Source: Myrica gale | Lineage: Eukaryota > Streptophyta > Magnoliopsida > Fagales > Myricaceae | Direction: 5' to 3' | Length of the DNA stretch: 64,000 nt | Assembly (NCBI GenBank): GCA_963930655.1 | Contig: OZ005608.1 | Coordinates: 14,012,001-14,076,000, forward strand | Part shown: in pieces, positions 33,066 to 45,431 of the stretch | Layout of the letters: each line of letters opens with the position of its first letter | Numbering within the stretch: the first letter of the stretch is position 1 | Program-made: the position numbers and the translations under genes | The notes under the pieces: model-generated | Told to the model about the DNA's origin: nothing | Databases searched by the model: none | What the model saw: only the letters and a program-made list of their open reading frames with translations

Positions 33066-33184
33066 GGGTGCGATCATACCAGCACTAATGCACCGGATCC
33101 CATCAGAACTCCGCAGTTAAGCGTGCTTGGGCGAGAGTAGTACTAGGATGGGTGACCTCCTGGGAAGTCCTCGTGTTGCACCCC
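33066..33184 (+). rRNA. 5S rRNA: 5S rRNA copy 87
   Basis: Majority gene, -7A; private C to T at 33205 just downstream. Confidence 0.97.
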
Positions 33185-33462
33185 AACATCTTTTTTCCCG
33201 CCCCTGAGAAGATTTTCGTGCGGAAAAAATATTTATCTGAACGGGATTAGATTTCCGCCGGTATTTGGAAACACTCCACTTTTCCGGTGCGAAAAAAGAA
33301 GACGAAAACTACATGACGAAATTTTGATTTTTCAAAAACTCGGATATTTTTTTGTCGCAATTCGGCGCGAAAAACCTCTTTCAGCGACGTTGAATACCCG
33401 TGAATGGATGTATTTCCCCTGTGAGAGGGATCCATATAAGAAATCATTGCAACAAACATAAC

Positions 33463-33581
33463 GGGTGCGATCATACCAGCACTAATGCACCGGATCCCAT
33501 CAGAACTCCGCAGTTAAGCGCGCTTGGGCGAGAGTAGTACTAGGATGGGTGACCTCCTGGGAAGTCCTCGTGTTGCACCCC
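33463..33581 (+). rRNA. 5S rRNA: 5S rRNA copy 88
   Basis: T59C, -7A. Confidence 0.97.
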
Positions 33582-33859
33582 AACATCTTTTTTACCGCCC
33601 CCGAGAAGATTTTCGTGCGGAAAAAATATTTATCTGAACGGGATTAGATTTCCGCCGGTATTTGGAAACACTCCACTTTTCCGGTGCGAAAAACGAAGAC
33701 GAAAACTACATGACGAAATTTTGATTTTTCAAAAACTCGGATATTTTTTTGTCGCAATTCGGCGCGAAAAACCTCTTTCAGCGACGTTGAATACCCGTGA
33801 ATGGATGTATTTCCCCTGTGAGAGGGATCCATATAAGAAATCATTGCAACAACCATAAC

Positions 33860-33921
33860 GGGTGCGATCATACCAGCACTAATGCACCGGATCCCATCAG
33901 AACTCCGCAGGGTTGCACCCC
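33860..33921 (+). pseudogene. 5S rRNA: 5S copy 89, 62-bp deleted
   Basis: -7C; T6 spacer follows. Confidence 0.96.
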
Positions 33922-34198
33922 AACATCTTTTTTCCCGCCCCCGAGAAGATTTTCGTGCGGAAAAAATATTTATCTGAACGGGATTAGATTTCCGCCGGTA
34001 TTTGAAAACACTCCACTTTTCCGGTGCGAAAAACGAAGACGAAAACTACATGACGAAATTTTGATTTTTCAAAAACTCCGATATTTTTTGTAGCAATTCG
34101 GCGCGAAAAACCTCTTTCAGCGACGTTGAATACCCGTGAATGGATGTATTTCCCCTGTGAGAGGGATCCATATAAGAAATCATTGCAACAACCATAAC

Positions 34199-34317
34199 GG
34201 GTGCGATCATACCAGCACTAATGCACCGGATCCCATCAGAACTCCGCAGTTAAGCGTGCTTGGGCGAGAGTAGTACTAGGATGGGTGACCTCCTGGGAAG
34301 TCCTCGTGTTGCACCCC
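34199..34317 (+). rRNA. 5S rRNA: 5S rRNA copy 90
   Basis: Majority gene after a 277-bp spacer. Confidence 0.97.
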
Positions 34318-34595
34318 AACATCTTTTTTCCCGCCCCCGAGAAGATTTTCGTGCGGAAAAAATATTTATCTGAACGGGATTAGATTTCCGCCGGTATTTG
34401 AAAACACTCCACTTTTCCGGTGCGAAAAACGAAGACGAAAACTACATGACGAAATTTTGATTTTTCAAAAACTCCGATATTTTTTTGTAGCAATTCGGCG
34501 CGAAAAACCTCTTTCAGCGACGTTGAATACCCGTGAATGGATGTATTTCCCCTGTGAGAGGGATCCATATAAGAAATCATTGCAACAACCATAAC

Positions 34596-34714
34596 GGGTG
34601 CGATCATACCAGCACTAATGCACCGGATCCCATCAGAACTCCGCAGTTAAGCGTGCTTGGGCGAGAGTAGTACTAGGATGGGTGACCTCCTGGGAATTCC
34701 TCGTGTTGCACCCC
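34596..34714 (+). rRNA. 5S rRNA: 5S rRNA copy 91
   Basis: G102T, -7C. Confidence 0.97.
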
Positions 34715-34992
34715 AACATCTTTTTTCCCGCCCCCGAGAAGATTTTCGTGCGGAAAAAATATTTATCTGAACGGGATTAGATTTCCGCCGGTATTTGAAA
34801 ACACTCCACTTTTCCGGTGCGAAAAACGAAGACGAAAACTACATGACGAAATTTTGATTTTTCAAAAACTCGGATATTTTTTTGTCGCAATTCGGCTCGA
34901 AAAACCTCTTTCAGCGACGTTGAATACCCGTGAATGGATGTATTTCCCCTGTGAGAGGGATCCATATAAGAAATCATTGCAACAAACATAAC

Positions 34993-35111
34993 GGGTGCGA
35001 TCATACCAGCACTAATGCACCGGATCCCATCAGAACTCCGCAGTTAAGCGTGCTTGGGCGAGAGTAGTACTAGGATGGGTGACCTCCTGGGAAGTCCTCG
35101 TGTTGCACCCC
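34993..35111 (+). rRNA. 5S rRNA: 5S rRNA copy 92
   Basis: Majority gene, -7A. Confidence 0.97.
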
Positions 35112-35389
35112 AACATCTTTTTTCCCGCCCCCGAGAAGATTTTCGTGCGGAAAAAATATTTATCTGAACGGGATTAGATTTCCGCCGGTATTTGGAAACA
35201 CTCCACTTTTCCGGTGCGAAAAAAGAAGACGAAAACTACATGACGAAATTTTGATTTTTCAAAAACTCGGATATTTTTTTGTCGCAATTCGGCGCGAAAA
35301 ACCTCTTTCAGCGACGTTGAATACCCGTGAATGGATGTATTTCCCCTGTGAGAGGGATCCATATAAGAAATCATTGCAAGAAACATAAC

Positions 35390-35508
35390 GGGTGCGATCA
35401 TACCAGCACTAATGCACCGGATCCCATCAGAACTCCGCAGTTAAGCGTGCTTGGGCGAGAGTAGTACTAGGATGGGTGACCTCCTGGGAAGTCCTCGTGT
35501 TGCACCCC
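35390..35508 (+). rRNA. 5S rRNA: 5S rRNA copy 93
   Basis: Majority gene; unique -10 C to G upstream. Confidence 0.97.
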
Positions 35509-35786
35509 AACATCTTTTTTACCGCCCCCGAGAAGATTTTCGTGCGGAAAAAATATTTATCTGAACGGGATTAGATTTCCGCCGGTATTTGGAAACACTC
35601 CACTTTTCCGGTGCGAAAAACGAAGACGAAAACTACATGACGAAATTTTGATTTTTCAAAAACTCGGATATTTTTTTGTCGCAATTCGGCTCGAAAAACC
35701 TCTTTCAGCGACGTTGAATACCCGTGAATGGATGTATTTCCCCTGTGAGAGGGATCCATATAAGAAATCATTGCAACAAACATAAC

Positions 35787-35905
35787 GGGTGCGATCATAC
35801 CAGCACTAATGCACCGGATCCCATCAGAACTCCGCAGTTAAGCGTGCTTGGGCGAGAGTAGTACTAGGATGGGTGACCTCCTGGGAAGTCCTCGTGTTGC
35901 ACCCC
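35787..35905 (+). rRNA. 5S rRNA: 5S rRNA copy 94
   Basis: Majority gene; CGGCTCG joined to an ACCG/TGGAAAC spacer, a mosaic not seen further left. Confidence 0.97.
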
Positions 35906-36183
35906 AACATCTTTTTTCCCGCCCCCGAGAAGATTTTCGTGCGGAAAAAATATTTATCTGAACGGGATTAGATTTCCGCCGGTATTTGGAAACACTCCAC
36001 TTTTCCGGTGCGAAAAACGAAGACGAAAACTACATGACGAAATTTTGATTTTTCAAAAACTCGGATATTTTTTTGTCGCAATTCGGCGCGAAAAACCTCT
36101 TTCAGCGACGTTGAATACCCGTGAATGGATGTATTTCCCCTGTGAGAGGGATCCATATAAGAAATCATTGCAACAAACATAAC

Positions 36184-36302
36184 GGGTGCGATCATACCAG
36201 CACTAATGCACCGGATCCCATCAGAACTCCGCAGTTAAGCGCGCTTGGGCGAGAGTAGTACTAGGATGGGTGACCTCCTGGGAAGTCCTCGTGTTGCACC
36301 CC
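36184..36302 (+). rRNA. 5S rRNA: 5S rRNA copy 95
   Basis: T59C, -7A. Confidence 0.97.
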
Positions 36303-36580
36303 AACATCTTTTTTACCGCCCCCGAGAAGATTTTCGTGCGGAAAAAATATTTATCTGAACGGGATTAGATTTCCGCCGGTATTTGGAAACACTCCACTTT
36401 TCCGGTGCGAAAAACGAAGACGAAAACTACATGACGAAATTTTGATTTTTCAAAAACTCGGATATTTTTTTGTCGCAATTCGGCGCGAAAAACCTCTTTC
36501 AGTGACGTTGAATACCCGTGAATGGATGTATTTCCCCTGTGAGAGGGATCCATATAAGAAATCATTGCAACAACCATAAC

Positions 36581-36642
36581 GGGTGCGATCATACCAGCAC
36601 TAATGCACCGGATCCCATCAGAACTCCGCAGGGTTGCACCCC
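36581..36642 (+). pseudogene. 5S rRNA: 5S copy 96, 62-bp deleted
   Basis: Opens the 1,928-bp repeat; private CpG to TpG at 36503 upstream. Confidence 0.96.
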
Positions 36643-36920
36643 AACATCTTTTTTCCCGCCCCCGAGAAGATTTTCGTGCGGAAAAAATATTTATCTGAAC
36701 GGGATTAGATTTCCGCCGGTATTTGGAAACACTCCACTTTTCCGGTGCGAAAAACGAAGACGAAAACTACATGACGAAATTTTGATTTTTCAAAAACTCG
36801 GATATTTTTTTGTCGCAATTCGGCGCGAAAAACCTCTTTCAGCGACGTTGAATACCCGTGAATGGATGTATTTCCCCTGTGAGAGGGATCCATATAAGAA
36901 ATCATTGCAACAAACATAAC

Positions 36921-37039
36921 GGGTGCGATCATACCAGCACTAATGCACCGGATCCCATCAGAACCCCGCAGTTAAGCGCGCTTGGGCGAGAGTAGTACTA
37001 GGATGGGTGACCTCCTGGGAAGTCCTCGTGTTGCACCCC
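36921..37039 (+). rRNA. 5S rRNA: 5S rRNA copy 97
   Basis: T45C and T59C; first double variant. Confidence 0.97.
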
Positions 37040-37317
37040 AACATCTTTTTTACCGCCCCCGAGAAGATTTTCGTGGGGAAAAAATATTTATCTGAACGGG
37101 ATTAGATTTCCGCCGGTATTTGGAAACACTCCACTTTTCCGGTGCGAAAAAAGAAGACGAAAACTACATGACGAAATTTTGATTTTTCAAAAACTCGGAT
37201 ATTTTTTTGTCGCAATTCGGCGCGAAAAACCTCTTTCAGCGACGTTGAATACCCGTGAATGGATGTATTTCCCCTGTGAGAGGGATCCATATAAGAAATC
37301 ATTGCAACAAACATAAC

Positions 37318-37436
37318 GGGTGCGATCATACCAGCACTAATGCACCGGATCCCATCAGAACCCCGCAGTTAAGCGCGCTTGGGCGAGAGTAGTACTAGGA
37401 TGGGTGACCTCCTGGGAAGTCCTCGTGTTGCACCCC
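37318..37436 (+). rRNA. 5S rRNA: 5S rRNA copy 98
   Basis: T45C and T59C; the only double variant whose left neighbour is full length. Confidence 0.97.
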
Positions 37437-37714
37437 AACATCTTTTTTACCGCCCCCGAGAAGATTTTCGTGCGGAAAAAATATTTATCTGAACGGGATT
37501 AGATTTCCGCCGGTATTTGGAAACACTCCACTTTTCCGGTGCGAAAAACGAAGACGAAAACTACTTGACGAAATTTTGATTTTTCAAAAACTCGGATATT
37601 TTTTTGTCGCAATTCGGCGCGAAAAACCTCTTTCAGCGACGTTGAATACCCGTGAATGGATGTATTTCCCCTGTGAGAGGGATCCATATAAGAAATCATT
37701 GCAACAAACATAAC

Positions 37715-37833
37715 GGGTGCGATCATACCAGCACTAATGCACCGGATCCCATCAGAACTCCGCAGTTAAGCGCGCTTGGGCGAGAGTAGTACTAGGATGG
37801 GTGACCTCCTGGGAAGTCCTCGTGTTGCACCCC
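37715..37833 (+). rRNA. 5S rRNA: 5S rRNA copy 99
   Basis: T59C; private CTACTTGACG in the upstream spacer. Confidence 0.97.
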
Positions 37834-38111
37834 AACATCTTTTTTACCGCCCCCGAGAAGATTTTCGTGCGGAAAAAATATTTATCTGAACGGGATTAGA
37901 TTTCCGCCGGTATTTGGAAACACTCCACTTTTCCGGTGCGAAAAACGAAGACGAAAACTACATGACGAAATTTTGATTTTTCAAAAACTCGGATATTTTT
38001 TTGTCGCAATTCGGCTCGAAAAACCTCTTTCAGCGACGTTGAATACCCGTGAATGGATGTATTTCCCCTGTGAGAGGGATCCATATAAGAAATCATTGCA
38101 ACAAACATAAC

Positions 38112-38230
38112 GGGTGCGATCATACCAGCACTAATGCACCGGATCCCATCAGAACTCCGCAGTTAAGCGTGCTTGGGCGAGAGTAGTACTAGGATGGGTG
38201 ACCTCCTGGGAAGTCCTCGTGTTGCACCCC
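38112..38230 (+). rRNA. 5S rRNA: 5S rRNA copy 100
   Basis: Majority gene, CGGCTCG spacer. Confidence 0.97.
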
Positions 38231-38508
38231 AACATCTTTTTTCCCGCCCCCGAGAAGATTTTCGTGCGGAAAAAATATTTATCTGAACGGGATTAGATTT
38301 CCGCCGGTATTTGGAAACACTCCACTTTTCCGGTGCGAAAAACGAAGACGAAAACTACATGACGAAATTTTGATTTTTCAAAAACTCGGATATTTTTTTG
38401 TCGCAATTCGGCGCGAAAAACCTCTTTCAGCGACGTTGAATACCCGTGAATGGATGTATTTCCCCTGTGAGAGGGATCCATATAAGAAATCATTGCAACA
38501 ACCATAAC

Positions 38509-38570
38509 GGGTGCGATCATACCAGCACTAATGCACCGGATCCCATCAGAACTCCGCAGGGTTGCACCCC
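38509..38570 (+). pseudogene. 5S rRNA: 5S copy 101, 62-bp deleted
   Basis: Opens the second 1,928-bp copy. Confidence 0.96.
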
Positions 38571-38848
38571 AACATCTTTTTTCCCGCCCCCGAGAAGATT
38601 TTCGTGCGGAAAAAATATTTATCTGAACGGGATTAGATTTCCGCCGGTATTTGGAAACACTCCACTTTTCCGGTGCGAAAAACGAAGACGAAAACTACAT
38701 GACGAAATTTTGATTTTTCAAAAACTCGGATATTTTTTTGTCGCAATTCGGCGCGAAAAACCTCTTTCAGCGACGTTGAATACCCGTGAATGGATGTATT
38801 TCCCCTGTGAGAGGGATCCATATAAGAAATCATTGCAACAAACATAAC

Positions 38849-38967
38849 GGGTGCGATCATACCAGCACTAATGCACCGGATCCCATCAGAACCCCGCAGT
38901 TAAGCGCGCTTGGGCGAGAGTAGTACTAGGATGGGTGACCTCCTGGGAAGTCCTCGTGTTGCACCCC
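38849..38967 (+). rRNA. 5S rRNA: 5S rRNA copy 102
   Basis: T45C and T59C. Confidence 0.97.
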
Positions 38968-39245
38968 AACATCTTTTTTACCGCCCCCGAGAAGATTTTC
39001 GTGCGGAAAAAATATTTATCTGAACGGGATTAGATTTCCGCCGGTATTTGGAAACACTCCACTTTTCCGGTGCGAAAAAAGAAGACGAAAACTACATGAC
39101 GAAATTTTGATTTTTCAAAAACTCGGATATTTTTTTGTCGCAATTCGGCGCGAAAAACCTCTTTCAGCGACGTTGAATACCCGTGAATGGATGTATTTCC
39201 CCTGTGAGAGGGATCCATATAAGAAATCATTGCAACAAAAATAAC

Positions 39246-39364
39246 GGGTGCGATCATACCAGCACTAATGCACCGGATCCCATCAGAACTCCGCAGTTAA
39301 GCGCGCTTGGGCGAGAGTAGTACTAGGATGGGTGACCTCCTGGGAAGTCCTCGTGTTGCACCCC
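39246..39364 (+). rRNA. 5S rRNA: 5S rRNA copy 103
   Basis: T59C, with -6 C to A upstream. Confidence 0.97.
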
Positions 39365-39642
39365 AACATCTTTTTTACCGCCCCCGAGAAGATTTTCGTG
39401 CGGAAAAAATATTTATCTGAACGGGATTAGATTTCCGCCGGTATTTGGAAACACTCCACTTTTCCGGTGCGAAAAACGAAGACGAAAACTACATGACGAA
39501 ATTTTGATTTTTCAAAAACTCGGATATTTTTTTGTCGCAATTCGGCGCGAAAAACCTCTTTCAGCGACGTTGAATACCCGTGAATGGATGTATTTCCCCT
39601 GTGAGAGGGATCCATATAAGAAATCATTGCAACAAACATAAC

Positions 39643-39761
39643 GGGTGCGATCATACCAGCACTAATGCACCGGATCCCATCAGAACTCCGCAGTTAAGCG
39701 CGCTTGGGCGAGAGTAGTACTAGGATGGGTGACCTCCTGGGAAGTCCTCGTGTTGCACCCC
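39643..39761 (+). rRNA. 5S rRNA: 5S rRNA copy 104
   Basis: T59C. Confidence 0.97.
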
Positions 39762-40039
39762 AACATCTTTTTTACCGCCCCCGAGAAGATTTTCGTGCGG
39801 AAAAAATATTTATCTGAACGGGATTAGATTTCCGCCGGTATTTGGAAACACTCCACTTTTCCGGTGCGAAAAACGAAGACGAAAACTACATGACGAAATT
39901 TTGATTTTTCAAAAACTCGGATATTTTTTTGTCGCAATTCGGCTCGAAAAACCTCTTTCAGCGACGTTGAATACCCGTGAATGGATGTATTTCCCCTGTG
40001 AGAGGGATCCATATAAGAAATCATTGCAACAAACATAAC

Positions 40040-40158
40040 GGGTGCGATCATACCAGCACTAATGCACCGGATCCCATCAGAACTCCGCAGTTAAGCGTGC
40101 TTGGGCGAGAGTAGTACTAGGATGGGTGACCTCCTGGGAAGTCCTCGTGTTGCACCCC
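40040..40158 (+). rRNA. 5S rRNA: 5S rRNA copy 105
   Basis: Majority gene, CGGCTCG spacer. Confidence 0.97.
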
Positions 40159-40436
40159 AACATCTTTTTTCCCGCCCCCGAGAAGATTTTCGTGCGGAAA
40201 AAATATTTATCTGAACGGGATTAGATTTCCGCCGGTATTTGGAAACACTCCACTTTTCCGGTGCGAAAAACGAAGACGAAAACTACATGACGAAATTTTG
40301 ATTTTTCAAAAACTCGGATATTTTTTTGTCGCAATTCGGCGCGAAAAACCTCTTTCAGCGACGTTGAATACCCGTGAATGGATGTATTTCCCCTGTGAGA
40401 GGGATCCATATAAGAAATCATTGCAACAACCATAAC

Positions 40437-40498
40437 GGGTGCGATCATACCAGCACTAATGCACCGGATCCCATCAGAACTCCGCAGGGTTGCACCCC
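40437..40498 (+). pseudogene. 5S rRNA: 5S copy 106, 62-bp deleted
   Basis: Opens the third block, which is shortened to 1,871 bp. Confidence 0.96.
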
Positions 40499-40776
40499 AA
40501 CATCTTTTTTCCCGCCCCCGAGAAGATTTTCGTGCGGAAAAAATATTTATCTGAACGGGATTAGATTTCCGCCGGTATTTGGAAACACTCCACTTTTCCG
40601 GTGCGAAAAACGAAGACGAAAACTACATGACGAAATTTTGATTTTTCAAAAACTCGGATATTTTTTTGTCGCAATTCGGCGCGAAAAACCTCTTTCAGCG
40701 ACGTTGAATACCCGTGAATGGATGTATTTCCCCTGTGAGAGGGATCCATATAAGAAATCATTGCAACAAACATAAC

Positions 40777-40895
40777 GGGTGCGATCATACCAGCACTAAT
40801 GCACCGGATCCCATCAGAACCCCGCAGTTAAGCGCGCTTGGGCGAGAGTAGTACTAGGATGGGTGACCTCCTGGGAAGTCCTCGTGTTGCACCCC
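40777..40895 (+). rRNA. 5S rRNA: 5S rRNA copy 107
   Basis: T45C and T59C. Confidence 0.97.
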
Positions 40896-41173
40896 AACAT
40901 CTTTTTTACCGCCCCCGAGAAGATTTTCGTGCGGAAAAAATATTTATCTGAACGGGATTAGATTTCCGCCGGTATTTGGAAACACTCCACTTTTCCGGTG
41001 CGAAAAAAGAAGACGAAAACTACATGACGAAATTTTGATTTTTCAAAAACTCGGATATTTTTTTGTCGCAATTCGGCGCGAAAAACCTCTTTCAGCGACG
41101 TTGAATACCCGTGAATGGATGTATTTCCCCTGTGAGAGGGATCCATATAAGAAATCATTGCAACAAAAATAAC

Positions 41174-41292
41174 GGGTGCGATCATACCAGCACTAATGCA
41201 CCGGATCCCATCAGAACTCCGCAGTTAAGCGCGCTTGGGCGAGAGTAGTACTAGGATGGGTGACCTCCTGGGAAGTCCTCGTGTTGCACCCC
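41174..41292 (+). rRNA. 5S rRNA: 5S rRNA copy 108
   Basis: T59C, -6A. Confidence 0.97.
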
Positions 41293-41570
41293 AACATCTT
41301 TTTTACCGCCCCCGAGAAGATTTTCGTGCGGAAAAAATATTTATCTGAACGGGATTAGATTTCCGCCGGTATTTGGAAACACTCCACTTTTCCGGTGCGA
41401 AAAACGAAGACGAAAACTACATGACGAAATTTTGATTTTTCAAAAACTCGGATATTTTTTTGTCGCAATTCGGCGCGAAAAACCTCTTTCAGCGACGTTG
41501 AATACCCGTGAATGGATGTATTTCCCCTGTGAGAGGGATCCATATAAGAAATCATTGCAACAAACATAAC

Positions 41571-41689
41571 GGGTGCGATCATACCAGCACTAATGCACCG
41601 GATCCCATCAGAACTCCGCAGTTAAGCGCGCTTGGGCGAGAGTAGTACTAGGATGGGTGACCTCCTGGGAAGTCCTCGTGTTGCACCCC
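41571..41689 (+). rRNA. 5S rRNA: 5S rRNA copy 109
   Basis: T59C. Confidence 0.97.
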
Positions 41690-41967
41690 AACATCTTTTT
41701 TACCGCCCCCGAGAAGATTTTCGTGCGGAAAAAATATTTATCTGAACGGGATTAGATTTCCGCCGGTATTTGGAAACACTCCACTTTTCCGGTGCGAAAA
41801 ACGAAGACGAAAACTACATGACGAAATTTTGATTTTTCAAAAACTCGGATATTTTTTTGTCGCAATTCGGCGCGAAAAACCTCTTTCAGCGACGTTGAAT
41901 ACCCGTGAATGGATGTATTTCCCCTGTGAGAGGGATCCATATAAGAAATCATTGCAACAACCATAAC

Positions 41968-42029
41968 GGGTGCGATCATACCAGCACTAATGCACCGGAT
42001 CCCATCAGAACTCCGCAGGGTTGCACCCC
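41968..42029 (+). pseudogene. 5S rRNA: 5S copy 110, 62-bp deleted
   Basis: Stands where the first two blocks have a full-length gene; TTTAACTGAAC mark in the spacer after it. Confidence 0.96.
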
Positions 42030-42307
42030 AACATCTTTTTTCCCGCCCCCGAGAAGATTTTCGTGCGGAAAAAATATTTAACTGAACGGGATTAGATTTC
42101 CGCCGGTATTTGGAAACACTCCACTTTTCCGGTGCGAAAAACGAAGACGAAAACTACATGACGAAATTTTGATTTTTCAAAAACTCGGATATTTTTTTGT
42201 CGCAATTCGGCGCGAAAAACCTCTTTCAGCGACGTTGAATACCCGTGAATGGATGTATTTCCCCTGTGAGAGGGATCCATATAAGAAATCATTGCAACAA
42301 CCATAAC

Positions 42308-42369
42308 GGGTGCGATCATACCAGCACTAATGCACCGGATCCCATCAGAACTCCGCAGGGTTGCACCCC
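42308..42369 (+). pseudogene. 5S rRNA: 5S copy 111, 62-bp deleted
   Basis: Adjacent to copy 110, the second place with two deleted genes in a row. Confidence 0.96.
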
Positions 42370-42647
42370 AACATCTTTTTTCCCGCCCCCGAGAAGATTT
42401 TCGTGCGGAAAAAATATTTATCTGAACGGGATTAGATTTCCGCCGGTATTTGGAAACACTCCACTTTTCCGGTGCGAAAAACGAAGACGAAAACTACATG
42501 ACGAAATTTTGATTTTTCAAAAACTCGGATATTTTTTTGTCGCAATTCGGCGCGAAAAACCTCTTTCAGCGACGTTGAATACCCGTGAATGGATGTATTT
42601 CCCCTGTGAGAGGGATCCATATAAGAAATCATTGCAACAAACATAAC

Positions 42648-42766
42648 GGGTGCGATCATACCAGCACTAATGCACCGGATCCCATCAGAACCCCGCAGTT
42701 AAGCGCGCTTGGGCGAGAGTAGTACTAGGATGGGTGACCTCCTGGGAAGTCCTCGTGTTGCACCCC
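42648..42766 (+). rRNA. 5S rRNA: 5S rRNA copy 112
   Basis: T45C and T59C. Confidence 0.97.
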
Positions 42767-43044
42767 AACATCTTTTTTACCGCCCCCGAGAAGATTTTCG
42801 TGCGGAAAAAATATTTATCTGAACGGGATTAGATTTCCGCCGGTATTTGGAAACACTCCACTTTTCCGGTGCGAAAAAAGAAGACGAAAACTACATGACG
42901 AAATTTTGATTTTTCAAAAACTCGGATATTTTTTTGTCGCAATTCGGCGCGAAAAACCTCTTTCAGCGACGTTGAATACCCGTGAATGGATGTATTTCCC
43001 CTGTGAGAGGGATCCATATAAGAAATCATTGCAACAAAAATAAC

Positions 43045-43163
43045 GGGTGCGATCATACCAGCACTAATGCACCGGATCCCATCAGAACTCCGCAGTTAAG
43101 CGCGCTTGGGCGAGAGTAGTACTAGGATGGGTGACCTCCTGGGAAGTCCTCGTGTTGCACCCC
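43045..43163 (+). rRNA. 5S rRNA: 5S rRNA copy 113
   Basis: T59C, -6A. Confidence 0.97.
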
Positions 43164-43441
43164 AACATCTTTTTTACCGCCCCCGAGAAGATTTTCGTGC
43201 GGAAAAAATATTTATCTGAACGGGATTAGATTTCCGCCGGTATTTGGAAACACTCCACTTTTCCGGTGCGAAAAACGAAGACGAAAACTACATGACGAAA
43301 TTTTGATTTTTCAAAAACTCGGATATTTTTTTGTCGCAATTCGGCGCGAAAAACCTCTTTCAGCGACGTTGAATACCCGTGAATGGATGTATTTCCCCTG
43401 TGAGAGGGATCCATATAAGAAATCATTGCAACAAACATAAC

Positions 43442-43560
43442 GGGTGCGATCATACCAGCACTAATGCACCGGATCCCATCAGAACTCCGCAGTTAAGCGC
43501 GCTTGGGCGAGAGTAGTACTAGGATGGGTGACCTCCTGGGAAGTCCTCGTGTTGCACCCC
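43442..43560 (+). rRNA. 5S rRNA: 5S rRNA copy 114
   Basis: T59C. Confidence 0.97.
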
Positions 43561-43838
43561 AACATCTTTTTTACCGCCCCCGAGAAGATTTTCGTGCGGA
43601 AAAAATATTTATCTGAACGGGATTAGATTTCCGCCGGTATTTGGAAACACTCCACTTTTCCGGTGCGAAAAACGAAGACGAAAACTACATGACGAAATTT
43701 TGATTTTTCAAAAACTCGGATATTTTTTTGTCGCAATTCGGCGCGAAAAACCTCTTTCAGCGACGTTGAATACCCGTGAATGGATGTATTTCCCCTGTGA
43801 GAGGGATCCATATAAGAAATCATTGCAACAACCATAAC

Positions 43839-43900
43839 GGGTGCGATCATACCAGCACTAATGCACCGGATCCCATCAGAACTCCGCAGGGTTGCACCCC
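43839..43900 (+). pseudogene. 5S rRNA: 5S copy 115, 62-bp deleted
   Basis: Counterpart of copy 110; TTTAACTGAAC follows. Confidence 0.96.
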
Positions 43901-44178
43901 AACATCTTTTTTCCCGCCCCCGAGAAGATTTTCGTGCGGAAAAAATATTTAACTGAACGGGATTAGATTTCCGCCGGTATTTGGAAACACTCCACTTTTC
44001 CGGTGCGAAAAACGAAGACGAAAACTACATGACGAAATTTTGATTTTTCAAAAACTCGGATATTTTTTTGTCGCAATTCGGCGCGAAAAACCTCTTTCAG
44101 CGACGTTGAATACCCGTGAATGGATGTATTTCCCCTGTGAGAGGGATCCATATAAGAAATCATTGCAACAAACATAAC

Positions 44179-44297
44179 GGGTGCGATCATACAAGCACTA
44201 ATGCACCGGATCCCATCAGAACCCCGCAGTTAAGCGCGCTTGGGCGAGAGTAGTACTAGGATGGGTGACCTCCTGGGAAGTCCTCGTGTTGCACCCC
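44179..44297 (+). rRNA. 5S rRNA: 5S rRNA copy 116
   Basis: T45C, T59C and a unique C15A: three changes, two of them predicted to unpair helix II. Confidence 0.96.
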
Positions 44298-44575
44298 AAC
44301 ATCTTTTTTACCGCCCCCGAGAAGATTTTCGTGCGGAAAAAATATTTATCTGAACGGGATTAGATTTCCGCCGGTATTTGGAAACACTCCACTTTTCCGG
44401 TGCGAAAAAAGAAGACGAAAACTACATGACGAAATTTTGATTTTTCAAAAACTCGGATATTTTTTTGTCGCAATTCGGCGCGAAAAACCTCTTTCAGCGA
44501 CGTTGAATACCCGTGAATGGATGTATTTCCCCTGTGAGAGGGATCCATATAAGAAATCATTGCAACAAACATAAC

Positions 44576-44694
44576 GGGTGCGATCATACCAGCACTAATG
44601 CACCGGATCCCATCAGAACTCCGCAGTTAAGCGTGCTTGGGCGAGAGTAGTACTAGGATGGGTGACCTCCTGGGAAGTCCTCGTGTTGCACCCC
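44576..44694 (+). rRNA. 5S rRNA: 5S rRNA copy 117
   Basis: Majority gene although ACCG follows the stop. Confidence 0.97.
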
Positions 44695-44972
44695 AACATC
44701 TTTTTTACCGCCCCCGAGAAGATTTTCGTGCGGAAAAAATATTTATCTGAACGGGATTAGATTTCCGCCGGTATTTGGAAACACTCCACTTTTCCGGTGC
44801 GAAAAACGAAGACGAAAACTACATGACGAAATTTTGATTTTTCAAAAACTCGGATATTTTTTTGTCGCAATTCGGCGCGAAAAACCTCTTTCAGCGACGT
44901 TGAATACCCGTGAATGGATGTATTTCCCCTGTGAGAGGGATCCATATAAGAAATCATTGCAACAACCATAAC

Positions 44973-45034
44973 GGGTGCGATCATACCAGCACTAATGCAC
45001 CGGATCCCATCAGAACTCCGCAGGGTTGCACCCC
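44973..45034 (+). pseudogene. 5S rRNA: 5S copy 118, 62-bp deleted
   Basis: Opens the block repeated 4,933 bp later. Confidence 0.96.
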
Positions 45035-45312
45035 AACATCTTTTTTCCCGCCCCCGAGAAGATTTTCGTGCGGAAAAAATATTTATCTGAACGGGATTAG
45101 ATTTCCGCCGGTATTTGGAAACACTCCACTTTTCCGGTGCGAAAAACGAAGACGAAAACTACATGACGAAATTTTGATTTTTCAAAAACTCCGATATTTT
45201 TTTGTAGCAATTCGGCGCGAAAAACCTCTTTCAGCGACGTTGAATACCCGTGAATGGATGTATTTCCCCTGTGAGAGGGATCCATATAAGAAATCATTGC
45301 AACAACCATAAC

Positions 45313-45431
45313 GGGTGCGATCATACCAGCACTAATGCACCGGATCCCATCAGAACTCCGCAGTTAAGCGCGCTTGGGCGAGAGTAGTACTAGGATGGGT
45401 GACCTCCTGGGAAGTCCTCGTGTTGCACCCC
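45313..45431 (+). rRNA. 5S rRNA: 5S rRNA copy 119
   Basis: T59C with -7C, a combination shared only with copy 132. Confidence 0.97.

Larger units (their letters stand above)
32272..35389 (+). repeat. 1,927-bp repeat, second copy incomplete
   Basis: 32272-34198 (majority, G102T, majority, T59C, 62-bp) recurs from 34199, but the second copy matches only to about copy 92 and its following spacer. The next genes keep T59. Confidence 0.85.
36581..43900 (+). repeat. 1,928/1,871-bp higher-order repeat, four copies
   Basis: Blocks start at the 62-bp genes at 36581, 38509, 40437 and 42308. Each block runs 62-bp gene, T45C+T59C gene, then two genes with T59C, then one more. In the last two blocks that final gene is itself a 62-bp copy, which shortens the block from 1,928 to 1,871 bp. 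Confidence 0.9.
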
